Origin: Clostridiales bacterium
GTDB lineage: Bacteria; Bacillota; Clostridia; Oscillospirales; Oscillospiraceae
Direction: 5' to 3'
Length of the DNA: 11,243 nt
Assembly: GCA_019420945.1 (NCBI GenBank)
Contig: JAHZGF010000049.1
Span: 1-11,243, forward strand
Below, one piece after another: positions 1 to 6,800 of this stretch (the stretch's first letter is position 1; every line of letters begins with the position of its first letter). Under the pieces are notes generated by a model. That model was not told the origin of the DNA. It was given only the letters and a program-made list of their open reading frames with translations, and did no database searches. A program made the position numbers and the translations under genes.

Positions 1-1132
1 CCGAGGTGGAGTGGCCGAGGAGGTCGGCCACCTGTCGGGGAGAGAGGGAGCGGATCGTTCCATCCGGCTGTTTGACTCCGTTGACCAGATTGGTGGCGAA
101 AGTATGTCGGAGGGTATGGAGTCCCCGCTGTTCCAGGCCGGCCGCTTCCAGGATGCGGTAGTATCGTTTCCGGAATTTCACAGGCCGAGTGTAGCCTCCG
201 TGTTCATCCGAGATGAGAGGGCTGTCCTCTCCGAAGTATCGTTCTGCTCTCAGATCCAGGATGGCGTCCACTGCCGTCTGATTGAGGGGGACATCCCGCT
301 TGCTGGAGGCCGTTTTCAGTTTGCCGACCTTTACCTCTCTGCCGCTGGTGGATTTGCTCCCCTCCCGCCGGGAGATCTCCTTCACGCCCCTCTGAAGGTG
401 GAGGACGCGGTTCTCCAGATCAATGTCGCTGTTCAGCAGGCCCAGCGCCTCTCCGGTCCGGAGTCCGGTGTTCAGCATCAGCGTATAGGCGGCCGCCTGC
501 TGGTAGATGCGTGTTCCGTTGCCCCAGGTCTGGAGAGCCTCGGCCTTGAACTTCGCGATCTCCTCCGGGGTGAAGATGGTCACCGTTTCAGAGGTCGGCA
601 GGTCCTCCTTGCCCTGGCTGGCCATGAAGTTTGACTTCTTAATCATGGGCGCCGCAGCCATCGGGTTCTTCGGGATGTACTCCTGCTGGGTCAGATAGCG
701 GAAGTAGTCGGTGAGGATGTTATAGACCTTCTTGACCGTGGTGTAGGCGTAGCCCTCATTCATCCAGTGATTCAGCAGGGCTTTGATATCTGCCGAGGTG
801 ATGTCACCCACCACCTTGCCGCCGAGGATCGGGTACTTGGCGGTGCACTCCAGCCGGTCGTAGGTGCCGCGTTCCACAGATGGGAATTTGAATACCCGGA
901 GCCATTTGCCCATGCTTTCCTCCAACTTTGCCTTGGACTCATCTGAGGCCGTGAGCTGCCGGTCGAAGTCGGCAAGGTAGGCGGTGATTTTTTCCTTGAC
1001 CTCCTGTTTGGTGGTGCCGCAGAAGGACTTTCGCTTTTTGGCTCCCTGCTCGTCCGCGTACCAGACCACGCCGTTCCAGCGGCCGTCTGTCCGCTTGAAG
1101 ACGTTTCCATTTGTCAGTAATTTTCGCTGCAC
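1..1132 (-). CDS. Tyrosine recombinase / site-specific integrase, 3' end cut by window edge
   Basis: This gene encodes a DNA strand-exchange enzyme that integrates and excises a mobile element. The frame stays open from a GTG at 1132 to the left edge (377 codons). The GTG is chosen because AAAGGGG lies about 12 bases upstream and an extended -10 promoter sits just beyond. Residues ~8-58 resemble an AP2-like arm-binding domain (GRWNGVVWYADEQG, then basic residues). Residues ~62-160 fit a SAM-like core-binding domain. The catalytic domain shows Arg225 (NTGLRTGEAL), Lys273 (GKLKTASSKRD), His339-x-x-Arg342 (LHTLRHTFAT) and His374 (LLGHS). The nucleophilic Tyr should lie roughly ten residues beyond the edge, so completeness cannot be judged. 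The layout matches integrases of Gram-positive conjugative elements such as the Tn916 family; the exact subgroup is not determined. No excisionase gene is visible beside it. Confidence 0.95.
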   Translation of the reverse strand, partial: MQRKLLTNGNVFKRTDGRWNGVVWYADEQGAKKRKSFCGTTKQEVKEKITAYLADFDRQLTASDESKAKLEESMGKWLRVFKFPSVERGTYDRLECTAKYPILGGKVVGDITSADIKALLNHWMNEGYAYTTVKKVYNILTDYFRYLTQQEYIPKNPMAAAPMIKKSNFMASQGKEDLPTSETVTIFTPEEIAKFKAEALQTWGNGTRIYQQAAAYTLMLNTGLRTGEALGLLNSDIDLENRVLHLQRGVKEISRREGSKSTSGREVKVGKLKTASSKRDVPLNQTAVDAILDLRAERYFGEDSPLISDEHGGYTRPVKFRKRYYRILEAAGLEQRGLHTLRHTFATNLVNGVKQPDGTIRSLSPRQVADLLGHSTS

Positions 1133-1160
1133 GTTCCAAGACCCCTTTCTCAACAGTATA
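1132..1160 (-). promoter_or_regulatory. Extended -10 promoter and RBS of the integrase gene
   Basis: On the minus strand the sequence TGGTATACT (an extended TGn plus TATACT; -10 hexamer at 1155-1160) lies about 22 bases before the GTG start. A GAAAGGGG ribosome binding site lies between them. No good -35 box is seen, as is common for extended -10 promoters. The predicted 5' leader is only about 16 bases. Confidence 0.45.
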
Positions 1161-1217
1161 CCATACCACAGAAGAGAGAAATAGCCAGGGGGAAGGCAGA
1201 CTATTATCAAAAAGTTC

Positions 1218-1253
1218 AGAAAGAGCTGCCGCTGGCAGCTCTTTCTTTGTTTT
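1218..1253 (+). terminator. Strong intrinsic terminator hairpin (13-bp perfect stem)
   Basis: AGAAAGAGCTGCC (1218-1230) and its exact complement (1234-1246) form a 13-bp stem with the 3-base loop GCT, followed by TTGTTTT on the plus strand. On the minus strand the stem is followed by GAACTTTTT, so it may work in both directions. No plus-strand gene is visible upstream. It may insulate the integrase from the plus-strand promoter at 1267, or stop minus-strand readthrough into the integrase. Confidence 0.7.
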
Positions 1254-1266
1254 AGCATATCAGGTC

Positions 1267-1296
1267 TTGATAGGGGTTGACTTTCTATTGTTTAAT
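1267..1296 (+). promoter_or_regulatory. Candidate sigma-70 promoter of the noncoding region
   Basis: TTGATA (1267-1272), an 18-base spacer and TTTAAT (1291-1296) each match consensus at five of six positions. Transcription would start near 1303, inside the segment repeated at 8947-8972, and run into the hairpin-rich region without a recognisable protein gene. This supports a noncoding transcript but does not prove one. Confidence 0.4.
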
Positions 1297-1314
1297 TGCG
1301 GCGCAGTTTTTGAG
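1287..1314 (+). repeat. Imperfect direct repeat, left copy
   Basis: ATTGTTTA plus a variable 1-3 bases plus GCGGCGCAGTTTTTGAG; the last 17 bases are identical to the copy at 8947-8972. It overlaps the -10 box and predicted start of the noncoding transcript. The two copies lie in the same orientation about 7.66 kb apart and bracket the cargo operon and the IS remnant. Confidence 0.75.
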
Positions 1315-1840
1315 AGGGCCAGTTGAAAGTGGAATCCAAGTGACTCCGGCATTTTTTCGCTCCACAAAACCCTCGAAAAGGGAATCCGGGCTGGCTGCCG
1401 CAGTTCCTTCCACAAGCGTCCCAAGCTGGCCTAAATTCGCCGGGAAGGGTGTGGTGTACGGATGCCACCCTGCCCCCATTCGCCCGACACAGCGGCCCAC
1501 AAGGCAAACAGGGCTGGAATCAGTGGGGGACTCCATGACAGAGAAAAATAACTCTTCTTTGCTACAGCATCGCAAAACCCGGCAGGTCGCAGAGTCTATG
1601 ACCGGGCAGCGCCCGGTTTCTTTCTCTGCCCTTCGGCTTCTGATCGCAAAGTGGGTCCGGGCTTCCGCCCGGAACTGCGGTCGGCGTATAGCCGGACGCG
1701 ATGCTTGCCCCACCCGAAGGTGGGCGAAAATACTCCCGTGAAGTGTCTCTTCATACTGGGTGAAAGTCCCCGGCGGGAGGCCGCACAGGGACAGATAGGG
1801 GCATTCAGGGCAGAAAAAGCAGGAGCCGCTGGTTGTGGTC
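1300..1840 (+). ncRNA. Candidate structured noncoding RNA region (unidentified)
   Basis: No reading frame here encodes a recognisable protein, but perfect short stems are dense. They are ACCGGGC-AGC-GCCCGGT (1601-1617, followed by TTCTTTCTCT), TCCGGGC-TTCC-GCCCGGA (1656-1673), CGGC-GTATA-GCCG (1682-1694), a CACC-CGAA-GGTG stem-loop extended by flanking G:C pairs (about 1707-1725), and a nested GTCCC/GGGAC stem enclosing CGGC-GGGAG-GCCG (about 1767-1793). A promoter-like sequence precedes it at 1267. Alternatives are a decayed group II intron or other retroelement RNA, or only GC-rich spacer. Strand and limits are inferred; no known RNA family could be assigned by eye. Confidence 0.35.
1601..1627 (+). 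terminator. Possible internal terminator hairpin
   Basis: A perfect 7-bp GC-rich stem (1601-1607 with 1611-1617, loop AGC) is followed by the pyrimidine-rich run TTCTTTCTCT. It could end a roughly 300-base transcript from the promoter at 1267, or be one stem of a longer RNA. The T-run is interrupted, so termination would be weak. Confidence 0.3.
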
Positions 1841-1997
1841 TCGTTGTGACCATCTTTTCTCGAAGAAGCATATGGTCTTCCGGCATCACCCCGTCCGTTG
1901 CTGCCACTTGCTGATGGAATGCAGGGCACATATTTTCCGGCAAACCCAATTTCGTCCTCTTAGTCTCAGCTTTAATAGAGCTTGCCTGAATAAACAA
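1841..1997. other. Intergenic spacer with no recognisable gene
   Basis: Nothing identifiable was seen between the hairpin-rich segment and the terminator of the RidA gene. Short open frames on both strands lack recognisable motifs and suitable ribosome binding sites. Confidence 0.5.
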
Positions 1998-2035
1998 GCA
2001 CCGGAACGGATATGCTCCCGTTCCGGCGCCGTTTT
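1990..2035 (-). terminator. Terminator at the end of the seven-gene operon
   Basis: CCGGAACGG (2001-2009) pairs perfectly with CCGTTCCGG (2018-2026) around an 8-base loop, with two more pairs after one mismatch. On the minus strand the stem is followed by TTGTTTATT, and it lies about 35 bases after the RidA stop. The plus-strand side is followed by CGTTTT, so it may also stop transcripts from the noncoding region. Confidence 0.7.
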
Positions 2036-2061
2036 GCATGTCACCAGTGGTGCCCGCACCC

Positions 2062-2517
2062 TTAGACCTCTACGATAGCCTCAATCTCCACCGGAGCGTC
2101 CAGGGGCAGTTGGTTGGTACCGATAGCAGTGCGGGCGTGGCTGCCATTTTCGCCGAAGACGGCGCAAAGCAATTCAGAGGCAGCGTTGACCACAATGTGC
2201 TGCCGGTCAAAGCCCACGGCGCTGCTGACGAAGGCCTGGAGCTTCACCACCTGCCGGATTTTGTCCAAATTCCCCAGGTGGGCTTTCAGAGCCGCCAGCA
2301 GGTTGAGGGTGCAGAGCACAGCGGCCTCCCGGGCCTCTTCCAGGGTCAAGTCCTGCCCCACCTTGCCTCGATAAGCCAACGCACCGTCCCGGGTGGGGAT
2401 CTGACCGGCGGTGAACACCAGGCCCCCCACCTGCTTCACCGGGACGTAAGCGGCGGCAGGGGCCGCAGCAGCAGGCAAGGTATAGCCTAACTCCGCCAGA
2501 CGATTTTCTGCTTGCAT
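2062..2517 (-). CDS. RidA/YjgF/YER057c/UK114 family protein
   Basis: This 151-aa protein belongs to the Rid superfamily. Its members either hydrolyse reactive enamine/imine intermediates released by PLP enzymes or have other, poorly defined roles. The family pattern is clear: FTAGQIPTRDG (~35-45), a central helix beginning TLEEAREAAVLCTLNLLAAL, and the signature RTAIGTNQLPLDAPVEIEAI near the C terminus. Its Arg matches the catalytic Arg of deaminating RidA enzymes. The length and N-terminal extension (LAELGYTLP) resemble the ~150-aa subgroup rather than the 128-aa archetype, so classic imine deaminase activity is probable but not certain. AGGAGGAATATCC precedes the ATG. It follows the GntR gene by 45 bases and is the last gene before a terminator. 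Confidence 0.92.
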   Translation of the reverse strand: MQAENRLAELGYTLPAAAAPAAAYVPVKQVGGLVFTAGQIPTRDGALAYRGKVGQDLTLEEAREAAVLCTLNLLAALKAHLGNLDKIRQVVKLQAFVSSAVGFDRQHIVVNAASELLCAVFGENGSHARTAIGTNQLPLDAPVEIEAIVEV

Positions 2518-2562
2518 GGATATTCCTCCTCTATTCGGCAGCCGACGAAGAATCGGCTCTGT

Positions 2563-3270
2563 TCATTGCAGCGGGATGCGCTCCCGCCTGCCTTTCGTGT
2601 AAGTCATCTCACAGGCGATGGGTGTTTCCCGGGTATCGTAGATCTCGATGCAGAATTGCAGGATGGGCTCTCCGGCGGAGATGCCCAGCAGTTCTCCTAC
2701 ATCAGCCTCGCAGATCACCGGTTCCGAGGAGATGTAGCTTCGACCCACATCAATGTCGCAGCGCCGGGCAATCTCCCCAAAAGGCAACTCCTCAAGCTGC
2801 TGCTCCAGCACGGAAAGGAACAGCAGATGGGGCAGGTAGACCTTCTCCACAGAAAAGGGCTTACCCTCTACATACTTCAGCCGGACGATGGAGATGACCT
2901 CCTGCCCCGGTTTCAGCCGCAGGAGACCGGCCACCTCCCGTCCTGGCGCTTCTACCCGGACGGACACGCATTCATGCTCGCCGGGCAGGGACATATCCTC
3001 CAGTGAAAGAGCGGACTGGAATAGGCCGGGCTGCTCGTAAAGCCCAGATGGCGGTACCCGGGGAGCGGCAAAGGTTCCCTTGCCCTGGATACGGTAAATC
3101 AGCCCCTCTTTTGCCAACTCCCGCAGAGCGTTGGTGACAGTGATACGGCTGCACCCGAACTGGCGGCTCAATTCCGCCTCCGAGGGAATCAATTGGTCCG
3201 CCGGCCATTCACCGGAGGAGATTTTCTCCCGGACATACTGCTGTATCCGCAGATAGAGTGGAACACCCAT
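2563..3270 (-). CDS. GntR-family transcriptional regulator, HutC/UTRA type
   Basis: This 235-aa one-component regulator has an N-terminal winged helix-turn-helix at ~3-70 (IPSEAELSRQFGCSRITVTNALRELAKEG, then the wing YRIQGKGTFAAP). A UTRA effector domain covers ~95-232 and includes VISIVRLKYVEGKPFSVEKVYLP and the C-terminal CEMTYTKGRRERIPLQ. UTRA domains bind small metabolites and release the operator. The ATG at 3270 is chosen because the helix-turn-helix starts right after it and GAAAGGG lies upstream; an in-frame TTG at 3306 would overlap the operator-like repeat. It sits between the symporter and RidA genes with its own promoter, suggesting a local autoregulated regulator of the module. 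The ligand is unknown. Confidence 0.93.
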   Translation of the reverse strand: MGVPLYLRIQQYVREKISSGEWPADQLIPSEAELSRQFGCSRITVTNALRELAKEGLIYRIQGKGTFAAPRVPPSGLYEQPGLFQSALSLEDMSLPGEHECVSVRVEAPGREVAGLLRLKPGQEVISIVRLKYVEGKPFSVEKVYLPHLLFLSVLEQQLEELPFGEIARRCDIDVGRSYISSEPVICEADVGELLGISAGEPILQFCIEIYDTRETPIACEMTYTKGRRERIPLQ

Positions 3271-3289
3271 AGAAACAAAACCCTTTCCC

Positions 3290-3320
3290 ACCGTCTGTGC
3301 ACCCAACAGGTCCAGACGGT
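3290..3320 (-). promoter_or_regulatory. Candidate operator: 8-bp inverted repeat upstream of the GntR gene
   Basis: ACCGTCTG (3290-3297) and CAGACGGT (3313-3320) are perfect complements separated by 15 bases, lying between the predicted promoter and the regulator start. It could be a binding site for the GntR dimer or a hairpin in the leader. The 15-base gap is longer than in usual GntR operators, so this is tentative. Confidence 0.35.
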
Positions 3321-3323
3321 CAT

Positions 3324-3364
3324 TATCTTATATAGATATTATAGCATATCTCTGATAAATACAA
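3324..3364 (-). promoter_or_regulatory. Promoter of the GntR-RidA pair with overlapping palindrome
   Basis: On the minus strand a perfect -10 box TATAAT (3338-3343) is preceded by TTGTAT (3359-3364) with a short 15-base spacer. Just downstream, TATCT-TATAT-AGATA (3324-3338) forms a 15-bp palindrome touching the -10 box, as expected for a repressor site. GntR/HutC operators are typically short AT-centred palindromes, which makes this the better operator candidate. The surrounding AT-rich patch stands out from the GC-rich coding DNA. Confidence 0.5.
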
Positions 3365-3393
3365 GCCCTGCGCGAACAGGCGGTGGGAATCAG

Positions 3394-4815
3394 TCACGTG
3401 TTGGCCGTGGGAGCGGATTTCCGTGTGAGGGCAGAGACCACCACCAGCAACAGCACGGACACCGGGAAGGCCACCAGCACGGTCGCAAGATCGAAAGGCT
3501 GTCCGGCCATCTCCCAACCGATAGTTAGGATGGTGCCGCCTACCATGGAGGCGATGCCGCCCCACTTAGTCACTTTCTCCGGGCAAACCACACAGGCCAG
3601 CAGAGAAGGTGTGATGCCTGCTCCCACAATGGTGGAGGCCCAGTACTGGATGGCCAAGATGCTGGGGAAGAACTTCAGCAGGATAAGGGATGCCACGCCG
3701 AAGAACACAATACTGATCTTGGTAACCTTGAGAATCTGAATATCGGTAGCGTCCTTCTTGAAGTGTGTAAATACGTCGGTGGCCACATTGGTGGAGCCGG
3801 AGAGAAGATAGGAATTGCCGGTAGTCAGGATAAAGCCGCTGCAGGCCGCCATCATCAGGCCACCGATGGCCCAAGGGCAGATGGTGGACAGCGCGATAAA
3901 GGACTGAGACGCCATGATGTTGCCGCCGAAATACAGACGGCCAATGTAGGATAAAAACGCAATGGCAGGCAGCACCAGGATGGTGCCCAGGGCCCAGCCG
4001 ATCATGCCAATTTGCACATTCCGGTCGCCTTTGGCGGCAGCCATGCGCTGGTAGAGGTTCTGATCGCCCAAGGCCAATAGACAGCCAGGGGCGTAGTTTG
4101 CCAGATAGTCCTTAGCTGTCCAGCCAGCTGTGAAGGTAAGTCCATCAGGGGCATAAGCTGCAGTCTGCTCCACTACCCAGCTAAAACCACCCACATGGGT
4201 AAAGATATATGCAAAGGCGCAGACAATGCCTACCAGCATGACGCAGACGGAGAACGCGTCGATCTTCACCACGGAGCTAAGTCCGCCGGAGACCGTGGCA
4301 ATAATAATGACCACGCAAGAAATCAAGGTCATCAGATCCAGGTTAAAGCCGGTGGTAGCATTGAGGATGACACCCATGGCCCGCAGCTGATAGGACACGA
4401 TGGAAAAGCTGGCCAAAGCGATGATAGCAGCAGAGAGAACCCGGGCATTGGTACCGTAGCTCCCCTCGATCAAAGCGGCAGTGGTGATCTTGCCCCGTTT
4501 GCGGACCAGAGGCCCGATGGCATAGAGAATGACGATTGCCAAAATACTTCCTGATGCGTAGAGAATCGAGGGCCACAGGCCCGCGGTGTAGGCGATGGAG
4601 TTGATGCTACCGGCCACAGCGCCGCCGCCCATCCAGGAGGCCATAAAGGTGGCCATGAGGATGAAGGATCCCAGGCCCTTACCCGCCAGGGCGAAGTCCT
4701 TGATGCTCTTGCGGTTCTCCTTCTTCTTGGCAAGATAGGCGAAGGCGAACACGGCCAGGAAATAGGCCGCGATGACGATCAGCATTTTCGGCTGGGGTAC
4801 CATTTCGTGAAACAT
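3394..4815 (-). CDS. Sodium:solute symporter family (SSS, TC 2.A.21) transporter
   Basis: This 473-aa integral membrane protein should couple sodium entry to uptake of a small organic solute such as an amino acid, sugar, carboxylate or vitamin; the substrate cannot be read from sequence. About 12-13 hydrophobic segments span the length, consistent with a LeuT fold. SSS-like features are the early ASWMGGGAVAGSINSIAYTAG segment (split here from MATFM), the conserved TVSGGLSSVVKIDAFSV region (family pattern GGLxAVxxTD), and GDQNLYQRMAAAKGDRN before a helix. GGGAGG lies before the ATG at 4815. The next upstream gene ends 73 bases away; the GntR promoter lies downstream. Pairing with a UTRA regulator suggests the regulator senses the imported solute or a derivative. 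Confidence 0.92.
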   Translation of the reverse strand: MFHEMVPQPKMLIVIAAYFLAVFAFAYLAKKKENRKSIKDFALAGKGLGSFILMATFMASWMGGGAVAGSINSIAYTAGLWPSILYASGSILAIVILYAIGPLVRKRGKITTAALIEGSYGTNARVLSAAIIALASFSIVSYQLRAMGVILNATTGFNLDLMTLISCVVIIIATVSGGLSSVVKIDAFSVCVMLVGIVCAFAYIFTHVGGFSWVVEQTAAYAPDGLTFTAGWTAKDYLANYAPGCLLALGDQNLYQRMAAAKGDRNVQIGMIGWALGTILVLPAIAFLSYIGRLYFGGNIMASQSFIALSTICPWAIGGLMMAACSGFILTTGNSYLLSGSTNVATDVFTHFKKDATDIQILKVTKISIVFFGVASLILLKFFPSILAIQYWASTIVGAGITPSLLACVVCPEKVTKWGGIASMVGGTILTIGWEMAGQPFDLATVLVAFPVSVLLLVVVSALTRKSAPTANT

Positions 4816-4888
4816 TCCGTTTTCCTCCCTTTGTTCGGCCCTGAACGCCGCCGGTCGGGTGGCGTCGGGCAGTTGTCTCTCCCGTCTC

Positions 4889-5572
4889 TCAGAGACCCAG
4901 CGCGGCCCGGATCTCCTCCATCCGCTCTGGGCTGACCCCCAGTTTCTTGGTGGGCACCACCCAGAGGGAGTCGTACCTGATCCGGGCGATTATGGCCCTG
5001 AGCTGTTCAATCTGTTCATCGGAGTCGTTGAACCCCTTGCTGAAAAAGACCCGCAGCTTGAACTTCCCCTGGTACTGCTGGCTGAACCGGACGATGCTCT
5101 CGGTCTGCTTTTCGGCGGTGAAGCCCAGCTCCGGCAGAGGCCGGTGGTATTTCCGGAAGCCTTTCTCATCGATGATGCCGAAGGCGCCCACCACTTCTTC
5201 GCACTTACTGGCCACCTCCATATGGCCGTCGATGCCCAGCAGGTAGCAGTTGGTGATCAGCCGCACCGGCAGGCCATGAGCGTGGATGCAGTCGATGATC
5301 TCCCCCAGGTGGATGTTGGCCAGAATGTCGCCCTGGCCGTAGAGTTCCACGATATCCGGCTTGTCCTGGGCGATCTTCGCCCGCAGGCTGGCCAGGGAGT
5401 CCTCTGCCGGGCCGAAGTCGTGCCACTCGCCCTGATATTTCGTCCGCCCCCGGGTGCATACCACGCAGTCGAAGATACAGGCCTTTTCCGGCTGGATGTC
5501 CACGGCCAGCACTCTGCGGCCATCCTCATCCGTCTGGACCACATCATCCTGCTTAAAAGTAAAATAGTTCAT
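4889..5572 (-). CDS. Short radical SAM protein, COG0731-like paralogue B
   Basis: This 227-aa protein has the radical SAM cluster motif CIFDCVVC (Cys32, Cys36, Cys39), which binds a 4Fe-4S cluster used to cleave SAM. The downstream pattern (GRTKYQGEWHDFG, RLITNCYLL, HRPLPELGF, LRVFFSKGFNDSDEQ) parallels the COG0731 radical SAM group, where a conserved HRP and KGxNDS are typical. It is collinear with its neighbour and clearly paralogous. It differs at the SAM-binding glycine motif (YGQGDIL at ~78-84 rather than TGGKGDPL) and near the C terminus (WVVPTKK rather than WVGTWPK). No SPASM or second cluster domain is seen, and no precursor peptide gene is nearby. GGAG and GGGGAG precede the ATG; it begins 25 bases after paralogue A. 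The reaction is unknown. Confidence 0.88.
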   Translation of the reverse strand: MNYFTFKQDDVVQTDEDGRRVLAVDIQPEKACIFDCVVCTRGRTKYQGEWHDFGPAEDSLASLRAKIAQDKPDIVELYGQGDILANIHLGEIIDCIHAHGLPVRLITNCYLLGIDGHMEVASKCEEVVGAFGIIDEKGFRKYHRPLPELGFTAEKQTESIVRFSQQYQGKFKLRVFFSKGFNDSDEQIEQLRAIIARIRYDSLWVVPTKKLGVSPERMEEIRAALGL

Positions 5573-5597
5573 CTCCCCAACTCCTCTTCTTCATCTG

Positions 5598-6284
5598 TTA
5601 CGCCCGGATAAGCTGGTCAATCTCCGCTACTCGCTCGTCACTGACCTGATACTTGGGCCAGGTCCCCACCCAGAGTTTCGTGTACCTGATCTGGTCAATG
5701 ACCTTCTTCAACTCAGCCGCCTGCTCGTCGGAGTCGTTGTGCCCCTTCACCAACAAGGCCCGGAGAGTAAATTTGCCAGTGTACTGGTGGCTGAACCGAA
5801 TCATGCTCTCCGTCTGCTTGGAGGCAGTGAACGCCAGTTCCGGAATGGGGCGGTGGATATCGTTGAATGTCTCCTCATCAGTGAAGCAGAAGCCAGCGAC
5901 CACCTCCTCAAATTGGGTAGCCAACTCCATGTGGCCGGGAATCCCCAGCAGATAGCAATTGGTAATGAGCCGGGCGGCCACACCCCGGCTGTGAGCACAG
6001 TCCAGAATACCCCGGAGAACCGGATTGGTCAGTGGATCGCCCTTACCACCCGTGACCTCCACAATGTCTGGCTTTTCCTCCTCGATACGCTTAGCCAGCC
6101 CCGCCAGAGACTCGGCGGGGTCTCCGAAGTCATGCCACTCCCCCTGGTATTTTGTTCGTCCGGCGTTGCAGATCTTGCAGTCGAAAATACATGCTTTTTC
6201 TGGGTTGATGTTGACGGACAATACCTTCCGCCCGTCGGGATCCACTTTGACATGCTCATACTGTTTGTAAGTAAAGTAGTCCAT
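5598..6284 (-). CDS. Short radical SAM protein, COG0731-like paralogue A
   Basis: This 228-aa protein carries CIFDCKIC (Cys32, Cys36, Cys39), the CX3CX2C motif of radical SAM enzymes. A glycine-rich segment TGGKGDPL (~78-85) stands where the SAM-binding GGEP motif is expected. VNINPEKACIFDC, followed by GRTKYQGEWHDFG, a central RLITNCYLLG, HRPIPELAF and LVKGHNDSDEQ, matches the layout of COG0731 proteins (a family named after wyosine synthetase-like enzymes). Those are usually somewhat longer, and true tRNA wyosine function is unlikely here because wyosine synthesis is archaeal/eukaryotic. GGAGGAG precedes the ATG. It follows the exporter pair by 84 bases and precedes its paralogue by 25, so co-expression is likely. 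Substrate is unknown; it may act on the solute moved by the adjacent transporters. Confidence 0.9.
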   Translation of the reverse strand: MDYFTYKQYEHVKVDPDGRKVLSVNINPEKACIFDCKICNAGRTKYQGEWHDFGDPAESLAGLAKRIEEEKPDIVEVTGGKGDPLTNPVLRGILDCAHSRGVAARLITNCYLLGIPGHMELATQFEEVVAGFCFTDEETFNDIHRPIPELAFTASKQTESMIRFSHQYTGKFTLRALLVKGHNDSDEQAAELKKVIDQIRYTKLWVGTWPKYQVSDERVAEIDQLIRA

Positions 6285-6321
6285 GACGCTCCTCCATTCA
6301 TTCAGTTTGCCATAAGATATG

Positions 6322-6348
6322 TGCGAAAGCAGGCTGTGCCTGCCTCAC
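6322..6348 (-). terminator. Possible intraoperonic attenuator hairpin
   Basis: GCAGGC (6329-6334) and GCCTGC (6338-6343) form a perfect 6-bp stem around TGT, extendable with wobble pairs. On the minus strand it is followed only by TTTCG. It sits in the 84-base gap between the exporter genes and the radical SAM genes and could lower downstream expression. The T-run is too short for a confident terminator. Confidence 0.25.
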
Positions 6349-6368
6349 GCCGGAAGGATTTACAGGGA

Positions 6369-6800
6369 TCATCGGTGGAAAAATCGGTTGGGAACCTCGG
6401 ACATGACGGTGATCCCCAGGACAATGGCCATGGCGGTCTTTAAGGCAGCAACCCCGCTCTCCGCCGCCATGTCCATCTGGTCCGTAACTATGTAGTAAGC
6501 CGTCCAGTAAATGCCCACGCCGGGAACCAATGGAAAAATCCCTGTGGTAATAAACACGGTAGCAGGGCACTTCAGCCGCACCGACATCCCTCGTGAGAGA
6601 AACACCACTACTAAAGACGCAAGAAACACGGCGGCAGTTTTGCCGCACCAAGTTGTCTCGTCCAGAAGAATGTACACCAGCCAGCCCAGTCCGCCCGCCA
6701 GTCCACAGGGAAGTAAAAAACGCCCTGGCACACTATATAACAACGCAAAGGCCACGGTTCCCGCCCCCGCGATGATCAATTGGAGCAACAGTTCGCTCAT
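6369..6800 (-). CDS. Threonine/serine exporter family, small subunit (ThrE C-terminal / YjjB-like)
   Basis: This 143-aa, highly hydrophobic protein has about four to five membrane segments, including SELLLQLIIAGAGTVAFALL at the N terminus and the conserved motif FPLVPGVGIYWTAYYIV at ~89-105. It matches the ThrE_2 half of split ThrE exporters, equivalent to E. coli YjjB. The ATG at 6800 overlaps the stop codon of the larger subunit as TGATG, with GGGAGG just upstream, so translational coupling and a 1:1 complex are likely. The split pair is known to export small amino or organic acids (threonine/serine in Corynebacterium ThrE, succinate for YjjPB). The substrate here is unknown. Confidence 0.88.
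   Translation of the reverse strand: MSELLLQLIIAGAGTVAFALLYSVPGRFLLPCGLAGGLGWLVYILLDETTWCGKTAAVFLASLVVVFLSRGMSVRLKCPATVFITTGIFPLVPGVGIYWTAYYIVTDQMDMAAESGVAALKTAMAIVLGITVMSEVPNRFFHR

Noticed and set aside
11..634. A 207-codon plus-strand open frame
   Set aside because: It lies antisense to the integrase, whose catalytic motifs are intact on the minus strand.
1755..1815. Resemblance of GGGTGAAAGTCCC to riboswitch or group II intron sequence
   Set aside because: Only a short string matches. No cobalamin riboswitch core, intron domain V or reverse transcriptase was found, so no family is assigned.
1285..1929. A 214-codon open frame on the minus strand across the hairpin-rich region
   Set aside because: Its composition follows GC-rich inverted repeats, no domain or membrane pattern is visible, and no good ribosome binding site precedes it. 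A structured noncoding region explains it better, though it cannot be fully excluded.
3271..3306. An upstream TTG start giving the GntR protein 12 extra residues
   Set aside because: The added residues precede the usual start of the helix-turn-helix domain and overlap the inverted repeat; the ATG at 3270 has a suitable RBS.
3365..3392. Weak CCTG/CAGG hairpin after the symporter gene
   Set aside because: The stem is only four to five pairs and no T-run follows closely, so it was not called a terminator.
4816..4888. GC-rich hairpin between paralogue B and the symporter
   Set aside because: It has six pairs including one wobble and no T-run on the minus strand; probably incidental in GC-rich DNA.
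4859..5611. A 250-codon plus-strand open frame
   Set aside because: It is the antisense shadow of radical SAM paralogue B; a similar one at 5739-6443 shadows paralogue A.
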